Below, piece after piece: positions 15,886 through 24,654 of a DNA stretch of 64,000 nucleotides (its first letter is position 1; each line of letters starts with the position of its first letter). The position numbers and the translations under genes are program-made. Source of the DNA: CBDCTM01 sp965222005. GTDB lineage: Bacteria > Bacteroidota > Bacteroidia > Chitinophagales > Saprospiraceae. The stretch is from positions 2,480,001 to 2,544,000 of the forward strand of contig OZ244935.1 of assembly GCA_965222005.1 (NCBI GenBank). Reading direction: 5' to 3'. The notes beneath the pieces are model-generated. The model ran no database searches. It was not told where the DNA came from and was given only the letters and a program-made list of their open reading frames with translations.

Positions 15886-17175
15886 ATGAAATTGATAAAC
15901 AATAAATCGTTGTTTCACCCTTTGTGCTTACTATTTTTTGCCTTCCTCTTTTCATGTACCCATGAGCATGGCCCCGATAGCCATAACCACGAGGTTGATC
16001 TCCACACGGCTTCAGATGGTGAGGAGCATATGGACCACGATCACGGGAAAGTGGTTTATCTGAACGAAGCTCAATATCTCAATGCTGAAATCGATACCGG
16101 CTGGTTTGAAATGAAAAACATCAGCAATGTGATTCATGCAAATGGATATACTGAGCTGGCGCCACAGAATCGCGCAGATGTTAGTTTGCCCGTTGCGGGA
16201 ATTGTCCGGTCGATCAAAGTGATAGAAGGAGATCATGTAAAAAAAGGACAGCTATTGGGTAGTGTGACGAGTAAGGAATTTAACGAACTGCTTTTGGAAA
16301 AGGCTCGAATTGAGCAGGTTTTTAAGGAGGCCAATGAGCAAATCGTATATCTGCAAGCGCAATACGATCGTCAGCAGGCATTGAGTTTGGAGAGTATAAA
16401 TGCTAAGAAGACGTTTGAAAAAGTGAGTGCAGACCTCAAAGTGGCGCAGGTCAGAGCCGCAGGGCTCAAGCAACAGCTGAAGCTTTTGGAGCAATCTATC
16501 CAATTGGTTGGCAAGCCCTCCTCTTTTGCTATCCCGATCATCGCTCCAATAAATGGATATGTAACCCAGGTGAATATCAATATCGGCACAGCGGTAAGGC
16601 CAGGGATGAGTATGTTTTTGATCGTGGATAATTCACAGATGCACGTCGATCTGAAGATATACGAAAAAGACTTGAACCGAATCGAGATTGGCCAGAAAGT
16701 GCGCTTCATCTTTTCCAATCAGTCGAACAAGGAAGTAATGGGCAGCATTTATAATATCGGCAAAGCTTTTGCCACCCAGTCGAAGGCCGTCACGGTACAT
16801 GCAGATATTGAAAATTTTGACGGCAAACTGATCCCCGGCATGTACGTCAATGCACTGATCGATATGGGGGATGAAAAAGTAAAAACCCTTCCTCAGGAGG
16901 CTGTGGTGACGGCAGAAGGCAGGACGTTTATATTTTTATGGGAAAAAGAAAATGCGGAAGTACATTCCCACAGCCACGAAGATGAAGATCATGCCCATGC
17001 TGCCGAATTGTCCTTTGCGCGCCTGGAAGTCAAAACCGGCGCTTCAAAACTGGGCTTTGTAGCGGTCACTCCTCTGGAAGAGATTCACGAAGGCGATAAA
17101 ATTGTAACCGGAGGGGCTTACTATCTACAAAGCCATCTCCAAAAAAGCGAAGGCGGCGGCGGGCACCACCATTGA
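15886..17175 (+). CDS. RND efflux periplasmic adaptor (CusB/CzcB-like), lipoprotein
   Basis: 429 aa. Lipobox FLFSC near residue 24 predicts a lipoprotein. A His-rich N-terminal segment follows (THEHGPDSHNHEVDLH, then HMDHDHGK). The barrel-sandwich and coiled-coil hairpin occupy about 100-210 (VAGIVRSIKVIEGDHVKKGQ), the beta-barrel about 215-320. A second His-rich insert (HSHSHEDEDHAHAAE, about 365) and a GGGGHHH tail follow. It is 9 bp after the CusA-TolC gene and so co-transcribed. It joins pump and outer-membrane channel and may ferry metal ions by its His clusters (family knowledge plus inference). Confidence 0.93.
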   Translation: MKLINNKSLFHPLCLLFFAFLFSCTHEHGPDSHNHEVDLHTASDGEEHMDHDHGKVVYLNEAQYLNAEIDTGWFEMKNISNVIHANGYTELAPQNRADVSLPVAGIVRSIKVIEGDHVKKGQLLGSVTSKEFNELLLEKARIEQVFKEANEQIVYLQAQYDRQQALSLESINAKKTFEKVSADLKVAQVRAAGLKQQLKLLEQSIQLVGKPSSFAIPIIAPINGYVTQVNINIGTAVRPGMSMFLIVDNSQMHVDLKIYEKDLNRIEIGQKVRFIFSNQSNKEVMGSIYNIGKAFATQSKAVTVHADIENFDGKLIPGMYVNALIDMGDEKVKTLPQEAVVTAEGRTFIFLWEKENAEVHSHSHEDEDHAHAAELSFARLEVKTGASKLGFVAVTPLEEIHEGDKIVTGGAYYLQSHLQKSEGGGGHHH

Positions 17176-17465
17176 TTAGCCTTTTATAGTACCCCTTTTT
17201 CTTAAAAACGCACCCAGGTAGTGTGTAGCCGGTCAAATCGCCGGTTATGCGGCAGAGGTGTTTTCCGTATTGGCATCAAGATTGATCCGTTTTCTGCGTA
17301 CTGTACTACCTACGGTACACTTTACACTCACCAAAATTGACATTCCCCCTTTTAGTAAAGCCATCCTCCACAGCCAGGCATCTTCGGCAAAGCCTCGGAA
17401 TGGGGTTGACGATTATGTGTACAGCTTGATGGAATTTTTCGCAAACCATTATAATAATTCAAACA
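17176..17465 (+). other. Gene-free stretch after the metal-efflux operon
   Basis: Holds a short hairpin (gccggt around caaatc at 17228-17245) but no T-run terminator. No convincing coding frame. Confidence 0.4.
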
Positions 17466-17591
17466 ATGAAAAGGTCCAAAAAGGCAAAGAGTGTAAAAGA
17501 TGTAAAGGGGATTAAAATTTTGAAAAAAACAGAGAATATTCAGATTCGAGGCGGCCTGCAGGATATAGTTATTGTCGATGTAGAAGCTTAA
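17466..17591 (+). CDS. Short basic ORF, 41 aa, unknown
   Basis: ATG 17466 to TAA 17589-17591 encodes a 41-residue protein: lysine-rich N-terminal half (MKRSKKAKSVKDVKGIKILK), then a non-basic tail with a Gly-Gly step (IQIRGGLQDIVIVDVEA). The AT-rich leader (ccattataataattcaaac) could hold a start region. The basic leader, GG and short acidic tail recall peptide precursors of the double-glycine type, but no processing or export gene lies nearby. Function unknown; it may be chance. Confidence 0.3.
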   Translation: MKRSKKAKSVKDVKGIKILKKTENIQIRGGLQDIVIVDVEA

Positions 17592-17925
17592 CTATCCACA
17601 GGCTTTTCAAGCGATTCCAAGTAAAAGCTGGCATTTCTATACGCGCTTGCTAAATTAAGAGCTTTCAAAAGCTACTTTAATTTAGCAAGCGGTATAAATG
17701 CCTGACCACAGTCAGGTACTGATGCTGAATGTATTGTACTGCTGGCGGTTCGAGAGGGATAAATCACGCTCAATCCTTTCGCCGCGGTATAGCACAGGCG
17801 AGGGGGATTCGCTATCGCTCATCAGGCGCCTGAGCTATGAATTTTTAAAATCACCAATAAATTCACCATCGCGTATAAATTCCCAAAAACACATAAAGGC
17901 TGCCAGAATTATTCGGACAGCTTTT
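17592..17925 (+). other. Gene-free stretch with repeat and small hairpins
   Basis: Apart from the palindromic repeat and the terminator at 17899, it contains a small palindrome ctcatcaggcgcctgag at 17818-17834. No supported gene. Confidence 0.5.
17637..17728 (-). repeat. Palindromic interspersed repeat, copy 1
   Basis: Contains a long hairpin with arms cgcttgctaaattaa and ttaatttagcaagcg around a 19-base loop, plus a second small hairpin cctgac-caca-gtcagg. A second copy in the opposite orientation lies at 42777-42869. The arms and flank are nearly identical, but the loop is inverted relative to the arms. Confidence 0.8.
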
Positions 17926-17927
17926 TT
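17899..17927. terminator. Hairpin terminator at the 3' end of the CRTAC1 gene
   Basis: Stem gctgcc / ggacagc (one bulge) around agaattattc, followed by TTTTTT on the plus strand. On the minus strand it lies directly after the CRTAC1 stop codon and is followed by a T-rich stretch. Confidence 0.5.
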
Positions 17928-18759
17928 AGTGGTGGTGATGGTCGGCTGACAAATTCCAACTTATCAGGGGCAATGATTTTACCGCTATCTGACTTTGACC
18001 TTCTTTAACTATTGCTGTTTTATTGATCGGGATGCTGCCATAATCAACGTAGCGATTATCTTTATCCGGCCAATTGATTTCGAGCTTTTCAATCCTTTTA
18101 GCTTTGCCCAACCCGATTTCCTGCTGCAGGCTGTTGCCGTCAAAGCTGGCGCCGGAGCTCACGGTATTGTGGATTTGCCTGATCTCATCATTTTCCATTC
18201 GCACGCTCAGGCGAATGCGCGCACCAAGAGCAGCGGCATTGCAGGAAGTTCCCTTCACAATGATGTTGACCCACTTATTGTCATTGCCAGGGTTGAGGAA
18301 AAATGCATTTTGAAAATTATCGCCCGAAAATGAACCGCCCATCACGGCATAAATATCCTGGTCGCCGTCGTTATCGAAATCAGCAAAACCAATACCATGG
18401 CCCTTCTGAATATGACCAAAACGGCCGGCAGTAGTGACATCCTGAAAGTTTTTCGCTGCATTATTCCGAAACATCCTGTTGGGAACGATCGACCGGAAGT
18501 CGGGTGCACCTGTACCCACATAAAAGTCAAGGAATCCGTCATTGTCAATATCGCCAAAGTTGCAGCCCATCGTGTGCATAGCCCTGTCCAGCTTTACCTT
18601 TTGGGTTACATTGGTAAACGTACCATCGCCATTATTGGCGTACAAAGCAGGAGATTCCCCTTCCCGGGCAATGCTCAATAAATCGGCAGCCACCTCTGAG
18701 GCTTGCCGCTTGAAACCTATTTGATCAAAAGGAGCGACAAAGATATCCTCCCAGCCATC
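17926..18759 (-). pseudogene. CRTAC1-like protein, C-terminal part (gene split by an insert)
   Basis: The frame starts at the codons DGWEDIFVAPFDQIGF, directly at the insert boundary, and includes VCBS/FG-GAP calcium-type repeats (DIDNDGFLDFYVG, DFDNDGDQDIYAVMG) and a C-terminal ASPIC/UnbV domain (GARIRLSVRM, SSGASFDGNS, IGLGKAKRIEKLEINWPD). It ends SADHHHH. The N-terminal part is at 20083-21030. Together they would be a secreted or lipoprotein beta-propeller of about 600 residues with N-terminal TPR-like helices. The first internal Met (18693) could start a truncated product, but no leader is visible. Confidence 0.85.
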
Positions 18760-18764
18760 GTGTG

Positions 18765-18832
18765 GCTACCCGCAGTAGCTGGCGGCCGCGTTTGCCTGCG
18801 AGATTAGCGACTGCCAGCTATTGACGGGTAGC
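18765..18832. repeat. Imperfect palindrome at the insert boundary
   Basis: Arms of 25-26 bases, starting GCTACCCGCAGTAGCTGGC on the plus strand (18765) and returning at 18807-18832; about 22 paired positions around a 17-base loop. It would fold into a long hairpin. It is GC-rich, unlike the adjoining insert. Confidence 0.75.
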
Positions 18833-18896
18833 TTTTGTTCTCGGTTGGCTTTTTTATTTTCAATGAAGAGTAACATACAAACTTCTTTGTTTCGAT

Positions 18897-19973
18897 TTAA
18901 TAACGTGTTGTTCTTGGATGAAAAGTATTCCAAGCCTCCCATATTTCCTGATATGATTGAATTTGCTTTAATTGAGTTCCTGCTAAATCACCAGACAAAC
19001 ATTTGCCATATAAATTCCAATGTGAACTTGTATTTGTATCTATAAGCGTTTCATTTTCGATATAAAAATCTAATATTTGGTTTCCAACTTTTCTATTATA
19101 AACATAAAATGAAGAAGCATCTGCAGAGCAAAGGAGCATTAGATTAACGTTTTCTACTATATCTATTATAATTTGATCTTTTTTTAGAATTTCCCAATCG
19201 TAGGCTTTTGAATATCCATTAATATCAACTCCAATAATTAATGATCTTTCCTCTCGTGGCTTAAGGGAAATATCGTTCGATTTATTGAAAGAGTTATCAG
19301 CAACTTGATACCAATTGATAAATTTAGGGTCATATTGTAATACTTTTGTATTAGGGTATTTTATTAACCAGTCTTTTAATGCTACTTGTTCAGAAAATAA
19401 TTCGTTAAGTTCTAAATTAACAAATTCTCCATTAATACATTTACCCGTTTCTTGTAACCACAATGAATTTGTTTTACTATCCCTATAAGCAACATTATTA
19501 TTAATCAATCCTACTAATTTAAAATTTAGTATTTCTCCATTTACTTGCGGGTCATAAATTCTTCCACTTCGACACATAAAACAATAAGTTACCCATACGG
19601 GGTTATTTCCTACAGAATCTTTAATATCATGATGGTATGCTAATAAATTTAATGGGTAAGCCTTAGGTTCGTTGTTGAGATTTATTCCAAGTATTTGTGT
19701 ATTAATATCAACCGAATTTTCATTGGCAGGTGCAAAAATCACCGATTCTAGTTTGCCATATCTATCTGCATTAATCATCTTCATCTCAATTGGAGCCTGA
19801 GATTTTGTAATTCCAGCTGTATCTAACTTAGATGGGGCAGATTCCTTGCTAGAGTTAGTTGAGATGGTATCACAACTATTCAATAGAATTATTATTAAAC
19901 TCAATATCAATATCACCTTATAGAATTCATTAACGTTCTCAATTTTTTCAATATTTGTTTTGATATTATCCAT
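18897..19973 (-). CDS. DUF3179 family lipoprotein
   Basis: 358 aa. Lipobox LIIILLNSC (about residue 34) after a hydrophobic segment. The family pattern is seen twice: VTYCFMCRSGRIYD with SLWLQETGKCINGEF, and LMLLCSADASSFYVY with SSHWNLYGKCLSGDLAGTQL. Members are about this length; biochemical function unknown, the paired Cys motifs being suggestive of metal or redox binding. It is the only gene of an AT-rich insert in the CRTAC1 gene and has strongly AT-biased codons, unlike its neighbours, suggesting transfer from a low-GC relative. ATG at 19973 chosen because the frame upstream is noncoding in character. Confidence 0.88.
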   Translation of the reverse strand: MDNIKTNIEKIENVNEFYKVILILSLIIILLNSCDTISTNSSKESAPSKLDTAGITKSQAPIEMKMINADRYGKLESVIFAPANENSVDINTQILGINLNNEPKAYPLNLLAYHHDIKDSVGNNPVWVTYCFMCRSGRIYDPQVNGEILNFKLVGLINNNVAYRDSKTNSLWLQETGKCINGEFVNLELNELFSEQVALKDWLIKYPNTKVLQYDPKFINWYQVADNSFNKSNDISLKPREERSLIIGVDINGYSKAYDWEILKKDQIIIDIVENVNLMLLCSADASSFYVYNRKVGNQILDFYIENETLIDTNTSSHWNLYGKCLSGDLAGTQLKQIQSYQEIWEAWNTFHPRTTRY

Positions 19974-20082
19974 ATGTCGTTATAGTTTATGTTCTTGCAA
20001 TTCATTAATACATTTTCGAAAATCACTTTTAGAATTAATGGTTCGGAAATATTTGGGGTTTGTTGTTTTGCTTACCGAGAAC

Positions 20083-21030
20083 ATTGTTGTAATCAAATAT
20101 CCAGGCGGGAAAGCTTTCATTAGGCAATTGTACACCGGCAGCGGCACCGGATTCTTTAAAACTCCGCTCTCCAGCGGTATTGCCGGGGTGATTGATCCAT
20201 AGCATATTGGGGCCGGTCATATTAGGAAGGTAAATATCCGGCCAGCCATCATTATTCATATCATCAGCAATTATACCACCTGCCAGTTCATTGATATCCA
20301 GCTGCAATCCGCTGGCAATATTATCAAATTTTGGAAAGGGGTATTCGGAAGCAAAAGTAGAGGCGGGTATGAGCCATTGCTTAGGTACGGATTGAGGATA
20401 TTCGTCGAGGGTCATGTACGCCAGGTTGAGGAGCCAGCGGCTCTGGAGATCATTGGGATATGCAGTCAGCAGCTGTTTGTAATACTCAATAGCCTTTGAA
20501 GAGCCCTTCTTTTTAGTATGAATGCCCTTGCCTTGTATAGGGAAAATGCAGGATTCATCGGAGTGGTTGAGGATGCAGTTTTGCTGTTCCCCCAAACGCA
20601 TATAAGCAATGGCAAGAGTTTCGTACATGCTTCTGGATGCATCATTGAGCACCTTGAATTGATCAAGTTGTTGTTTAACTTGTTGGAAAATTGCAATAGC
20701 TTCTTCAGTACGACCGCTTTCTAACAACCCAAAAGCATATTGCAAATAAAATTTGACGTTAATGTTTTCCCCCCTCTCTTTTGCTTTCTCGATCATCTGT
20801 TCCTTCAAAGCTGTACTCTCGTTTGTGGAGTAAGGGTTATTCATAAATTGAGTTCTTTGGTACACTGCTTTCAGGCTATCAATCATTTGTGCAGTACCGG
20901 AAAGGGGGGAGGCATTTTTTTCGGAAGAAGGTAGCTCGTGGGATGCATGTCGTTCCCCTTTTTCACACCCGAATACAGTAAGCGCAAGTAGGTAAGTTGC
21001 TGATAAACAAATAATTATGTATTTTTTCAT
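20083..21030 (-). pseudogene. CRTAC1-like lipoprotein, N-terminal part (gene split by an insert)
   Basis: Starts MKKYIIICLSATYLLALTVF with lipobox VFGC, an alternative start being 21051. TPR-like helices follow (YLQYAFGLLESGRTEEAIAI, YETLAIAYMRLGEQQNC, YPNDLQSRWLLNLAYMTLDE), then the first propeller blade (IADDMNNDGWPDIYLPNMTG). It breaks off at PAWIFDYNN, continuing into insert DNA for 17 junk codons. The missing rest is at 17926-18759. The short product would lack most of the propeller and the ASPIC/UnbV domain. Confidence 0.85.
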
Positions 21031-21378
21031 TAAAAATGTATTCATTGTCATGTTTGCTGTCTTTGAAATTGTCTGCTAATATTTTGGCTTAATTTATACT
21101 TCAAACCGGTGTTGTTGCATGAATCAATTTTATTCGGAATAATATTTCGCACTCATTAAATTAGTATAAATAAATTCCGTAACAAACTGATAGTCAGTGG
21201 TAAATTTGATTGATAGTATATATAAATTATTTTAAACTAAATATTATTTTGCAATTACAGGAAATACATTAGTTAGATTCTTTTATGCAACAACGCCCTT
21301 CAAACCACCAAATTTTGTGTGTATGCACAAGACTTGGCAAAGCGTGGCATACAACTTCTGCTGTACTAACACACTCAG
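21031..21378 (-). other. AT-rich upstream region of the CRTAC1 gene
   Basis: Very AT-rich (for example tataaattattttaaactaa near 21220). Probably the leader and promoter of the CRTAC1 gene; no clear TAnnTTTG box and no coding frame supported. Confidence 0.4.
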
Positions 21379-21882
21379 CTACCGCCCCATTTGTCGGAGC
21401 TTGTGTACGTATAGCCCGGCCCGCCACTCGGCAAACAAATCTACTGCCAGCATGATGCCACTTTGGAGCGCCAGCCCGGCTCCGCTGCCAAACATGAAGT
21501 CGCTCCAGTAGTTGGTCACGCTCATGAAACAAAAGAGCAGACCCAGAAATAACAATAAAATTTCAATTTTGCGATACACTCCAAATGAGCGGCATACCTT
21601 TTCCATTCGGGGCAGCTCTGTTTTCATCAGCTTCTCAGGCGAATCTTTTAGCTGGGTCAGCAAGTGATCGAGCTGCTTGTCCGTCCGAAAATAGATCGTG
21701 CCGCCCACCACCAGCTGGATGACAGCAATACCGATGAGTGGCACAGCCAAGCCCTTCCATACTGCTCCGCTAAGAAAAGCCAGCGATAGCAAGCTGAGTA
21801 CTATGGCCGCCAGGCCAAGGCCAATTAGCAATTGGGCGCTCTGTTTTTCAGCACCAAAATAGTCACATAAGTGTTTTTTCAT
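21379..21882 (-). CDS. Four-helix membrane protein, unknown
   Basis: 167 aa from the ATG at 21882 (MKKHLCDYFGAEKQ); the frame is open up to 21972 but the extra 30 residues look noncoding. Four membrane helices: LLIGLGLAAIVLSLLSLAF, LAVPLIGIAVIQLVVGGTIY, IEILLLFLGLLFCFMSVTNY, and a weaker one ALQSGIMLAVDLFAEW. Between helices 2 and 3 is a charged cytoplasmic stretch with LPRMEKVCRSFG. Family not recognised. Stand-alone minus-strand gene, divergent from the cytochrome c-like gene. Confidence 0.7.
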   Translation of the reverse strand: MKKHLCDYFGAEKQSAQLLIGLGLAAIVLSLLSLAFLSGAVWKGLAVPLIGIAVIQLVVGGTIYFRTDKQLDHLLTQLKDSPEKLMKTELPRMEKVCRSFGVYRKIEILLLFLGLLFCFMSVTNYWSDFMFGSGAGLALQSGIMLAVDLFAEWRAGLYVHKLRQMGR

Positions 21883-22119
21883 CTGTTTAAAAATCTTCTG
21901 CGGGTAATCCCGAACGCTTTCGGGGCCGCACAAATGTAATCGCTTCGCTCTCGCATGAGCTTTTTTAATCATATATTTGGGTGAATTTATGATTAAATAA
22001 GCTCATGCTCGTTTCATAAATCATCCGGCCTGGATTCATGCCTGAAGCTAAGAGTTTTTGATGGGTTTTTAGTAAATTTATTGTGTGCCACTATTCTGTT
22101 GATACCAAAATATGGCAGC

Positions 22120-22530
22120 ATGATCAGAATCTACCTGCTCCCTTTTTGCCTGGCTTCGATGCTGGCATTTGGCTCTTTCTGTAGCAATTGCTCAAAAACA
22201 GCAGAGCCTTCAGCTGTCGGCAAGCTCCCTGTGGAGGAGGAAGCACCCCACGCAGCATTGCCATCCGATCCTCCTTCCTTTGTGGCTGCTAAAGCGGTGT
22301 TGCTCAAATCTGACTGTGCCTCCTGCCATCGCAGCAGCCTTCTTTCCTTCAAAGCCGGAGCGATTGCCATATTTGATTTGGACAAAGAAAGGTGGCATGA
22401 GGGGATGCAAACGGAAGAACACTTTGCAGGAATGGAAAAGCGGGTAATGAACAGCGAGGCGTTTAGCGGATTGGAAAAATCACACATCCAGGCTTTCTTA
22501 GATTGCAAGAGAAAAAAGGACGGTATGTAA
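22120..22530 (+). CDS. Small cytochrome c-like secreted protein
   Basis: 136 aa from ATG 22120 (MIRIYLLPFCLASMLAFG). The hydrophobic N-terminus ends at FCSNCSK and could be a signal peptide or lipobox. A single haem motif CASCH follows in KSDCASCHRSSLLSF, with a possible axial Met in AGMEKRVMNSEAF. C-terminal helix HIQAFLDCKRKKDG. This fits a monohaem c-type domain of electron-transfer or haem-sensor type. It is 54 bp before the glycosidase gene, which has its own -7 box. Confidence 0.7.
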   Translation: MIRIYLLPFCLASMLAFGSFCSNCSKTAEPSAVGKLPVEEEAPHAALPSDPPSFVAAKAVLLKSDCASCHRSSLLSFKAGAIAIFDLDKERWHEGMQTEEHFAGMEKRVMNSEAFSGLEKSHIQAFLDCKRKKDGM

Positions 22531-22572
22531 AATTTCTCCTCGATGGAAACTATCATTTTAAAAGGCAACACC

Positions 22573-22580
22573 TAATTTTG
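22573..22580 (+). promoter_or_regulatory. -7 box directly before the glycosidase gene
   Basis: TAATTTTG fits TAnnTTTG and ends only 4 bp before the ATG at 22585. If used, the transcript would be leaderless or nearly so. Confidence 0.4.
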
Positions 22581-22584
22581 TCGA

Positions 22585-24621
22585 ATGAAGTCTATAGCCA
22601 CTACGCTGTTTGTCAGCCTGATCCTCACAACCGAGGCACTATTTGGCCAATCCCCGGATAGCCTCAAAGCGCCACATCAATATTGGAATATCTCTGGAAG
22701 CGGTATTTGCTGGGATGTAGGCACAGAAACCCAATTGCCCCATTCGGATCATATCGAAATGGCCGGCCAGCGAGTGGCAGGAATCATTAACTACTCGGTT
22801 GATAAAAACAAGCAACTCTCCCTGGAAAGGGACATCATCTTTCCGCAGTTGCGCACCTTCATTGCTACCGGACAAAGCTGGTGGAAAAAGTACCGGGCTT
22901 ATCTCCGCCACAGCTTTACCGATGAACTGCTGCCCGTCATCACGCTCAACAAATTCAGGCTGGTGCCAGGGCCGCTCGACTCAGTAACCATCGAAGGGAA
23001 GCTCCGTTTTTATCATCAGCCGGTACATTCTATTCGCATCGAAAGAACCCTCTTTCCATCGATGAGGGATCGCTTTTTTGTAGAAAAATGGCAGCTCTCC
23101 AACCTGAGCGATACTACCCGAATGCTACATATTGGAAGTATTCAATTTCAGCAGCAGCAGATGGGCCACAAAGGGGTTTACACCATCAGTGCCCATTCGG
23201 ATGCTCCCAATGAATATGCGCTAAAAGCCTATGAAACATTGAGTTTTGCAGTTTATTTTGAGGCGGGAATGGAAGGGGAGCCTTTGCAAAAAGGTAGCTA
23301 TCCGATAGCAGAAGCCCAGCGGGATCAGTTTCTTGGCGAGATGCGCAGCAATCTTATCTTTCATAGCCCGGACAAAGTCATTAACACACTTTTTTATTTC
23401 TCCAAAATCCGAGCTGCCGAAAACATCTTTGATTCCAAAATGGGACTGGTACATTCCCCGGGCGGTGGCAACTATTACACAGGCATCTGGGCGAATGATC
23501 AGGCGGAATACAGCGGCCCGTTTTTTCCTTTTCTGGGGTATGAAACAGGCAATACGGCAGCATACAATTGTTACAAACATTTTCTGAAAACAAAGCCCGA
23601 CGACTATTCACCCATCACCTCTTCCTTCGAAATGGAAGGCGATCTCACTTGCTGCGGTGCCGATCGGGGTGATGCGGCCATGATCTCCTTTGGCGCTTCC
23701 CAATTTGCTTTGCTGCGTGGAGATCCCGCTATAGCAGATGAGTTGTGGCCGCTCATCGAATGGTGCCTGGAGTATTGCCATCGAAGGAAAAATGAACAGG
23801 GAGTGGTACAATCGGATAGTGATGAGATGGAAGGGAGAATTGCTACCGGCAATGCCAATCTGGCTACCTCCTCGCTTTATTATGGCGGCCTCAAATTTGC
23901 CAGCCATCTGGCCAATGCTTTGGGAAAGAATGAGCTGGCCAAGGTGTACAAAAGGCGGGCTACTGAGCTGGCCAATGCGGTGGAGCACTTCTTTGGTGCC
24001 CGCATCGAGGGTTTGGACACCTATCGCTATTTTGCAGGTAATGATCACCTCCGACATTGGATTTGTCTGCCATTGGTAATGGGTATGGACGGCCGCAAGG
24101 AGGGAACTATTGAAGCTCTATTCGACAAGCTCTGGACAGATCATGGCGTGCTGGTAGAGTACAACCCGACCGCAAAAGAGCCCGTTCTGTTTTGGGATCG
24201 AGGTACTTTGTATGCTCTGCGCGGCGCCTTCAAAGCGGGCGCTACGGATCAAGCCTTGCACAAGCTGAGCCAGTTTTCCAACAAGCGCCTGCTCGGCGAG
24301 CACGTTCCCTACGTCATCGAAGCCTGGCCGGAAAATAATATGCGGCACCTCTCTGCCGAGAGCGCCTTGTATGCCCGCATCCTGCTGGAAGGCCTGTTAG
24401 GGCTGGAGCCGACGGGCTTTCGCTCCTTTAGCATCCACCCACGCCTGGCCAAAGGCTGGGATGGCTATCGGCTTGATAACATCCACGCCTTTGGCCACCA
24501 ATTTGGGGTAGCTCTTTCCAAAGAAGGTGAAAAAATACGAGTCGTAGTATCCAGTGGAAAAAAGCAAGTAGTTGACAGAAAAGTGCTTCCCGGCCAAAAG
24601 GTGAGCATAGCGTTTAAGTAG
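22585..24621 (+). CDS. Secreted six-hairpin (alpha/alpha barrel) glycoside hydrolase
   Basis: 678 aa with a signal peptide (MKSIATTLFVSLILTTEALF-GQ). The N-terminal 230 residues look like a beta-sandwich. The C-terminal part has helical hairpins typical of (alpha/alpha)6 glycosidases: GGGNYYTGIWANDQAEYSGP, SSFEMEGDLTCCGADRGDA, EWCLEYCHRRKNEQGVVQSD and ALYARILLEGLLGLEPT, followed by a small C-terminal beta domain. Acidic residues in WANDQAEY and SDSDEMEG are candidate catalytic groups. It resembles alpha-L-rhamnosidase or GH63-like enzymes in layout; the exact family is not assigned. Confidence 0.75.
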   Translation: MKSIATTLFVSLILTTEALFGQSPDSLKAPHQYWNISGSGICWDVGTETQLPHSDHIEMAGQRVAGIINYSVDKNKQLSLERDIIFPQLRTFIATGQSWWKKYRAYLRHSFTDELLPVITLNKFRLVPGPLDSVTIEGKLRFYHQPVHSIRIERTLFPSMRDRFFVEKWQLSNLSDTTRMLHIGSIQFQQQQMGHKGVYTISAHSDAPNEYALKAYETLSFAVYFEAGMEGEPLQKGSYPIAEAQRDQFLGEMRSNLIFHSPDKVINTLFYFSKIRAAENIFDSKMGLVHSPGGGNYYTGIWANDQAEYSGPFFPFLGYETGNTAAYNCYKHFLKTKPDDYSPITSSFEMEGDLTCCGADRGDAAMISFGASQFALLRGDPAIADELWPLIEWCLEYCHRRKNEQGVVQSDSDEMEGRIATGNANLATSSLYYGGLKFASHLANALGKNELAKVYKRRATELANAVEHFFGARIEGLDTYRYFAGNDHLRHWICLPLVMGMDGRKEGTIEALFDKLWTDHGVLVEYNPTAKEPVLFWDRGTLYALRGAFKAGATDQALHKLSQFSNKRLLGEHVPYVIEAWPENNMRHLSAESALYARILLEGLLGLEPTGFRSFSIHPRLAKGWDGYRLDNIHAFGHQFGVALSKEGEKIRVVVSSGKKQVVDRKVLPGQKVSIAFK

Positions 24622-24654
24622 CATTCATACAATTTCTGCCTCTGGCGGATCACA

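Larger units (their letters stand above)
18760..20082 (-). mobile_element. 1.3-kb AT-rich insert without transposase in the CRTAC1 gene
   Basis: The insert separates codons ...FDYNN (ending at 20083) from DGWEDIF (18759). Its right edge starts exactly with GTTCTCGGTAAGC on the minus strand (20070-20082), and an inverted partner GTTCTCGGTTGGC is at 18837-18849, so 18837-20082 (1246 bp) has imperfect terminal inverted repeats. Between the left repeat and the gene lies a 77-bp segment with a strong palindrome. The insert holds one gene (DUF3179 lipoprotein) and is much richer in A+T than its surroundings. No transposase or clear target duplication was found; the mobility mechanism is unknown. 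Confidence 0.65.

Noticed and set aside
18760..20082. Integron gene cassette with attC site
   Set aside because: Single gene plus palindrome suggested it, but no RYYYAAC/GTTRRRY core pair is present and no integrase is nearby.
21883..21972. 30-residue N-terminal extension of the four-helix membrane protein
   Set aside because: Extension (MIKKAHARAKRLHLCG...) looks noncoding; the start at 21882 gives a normal protein.
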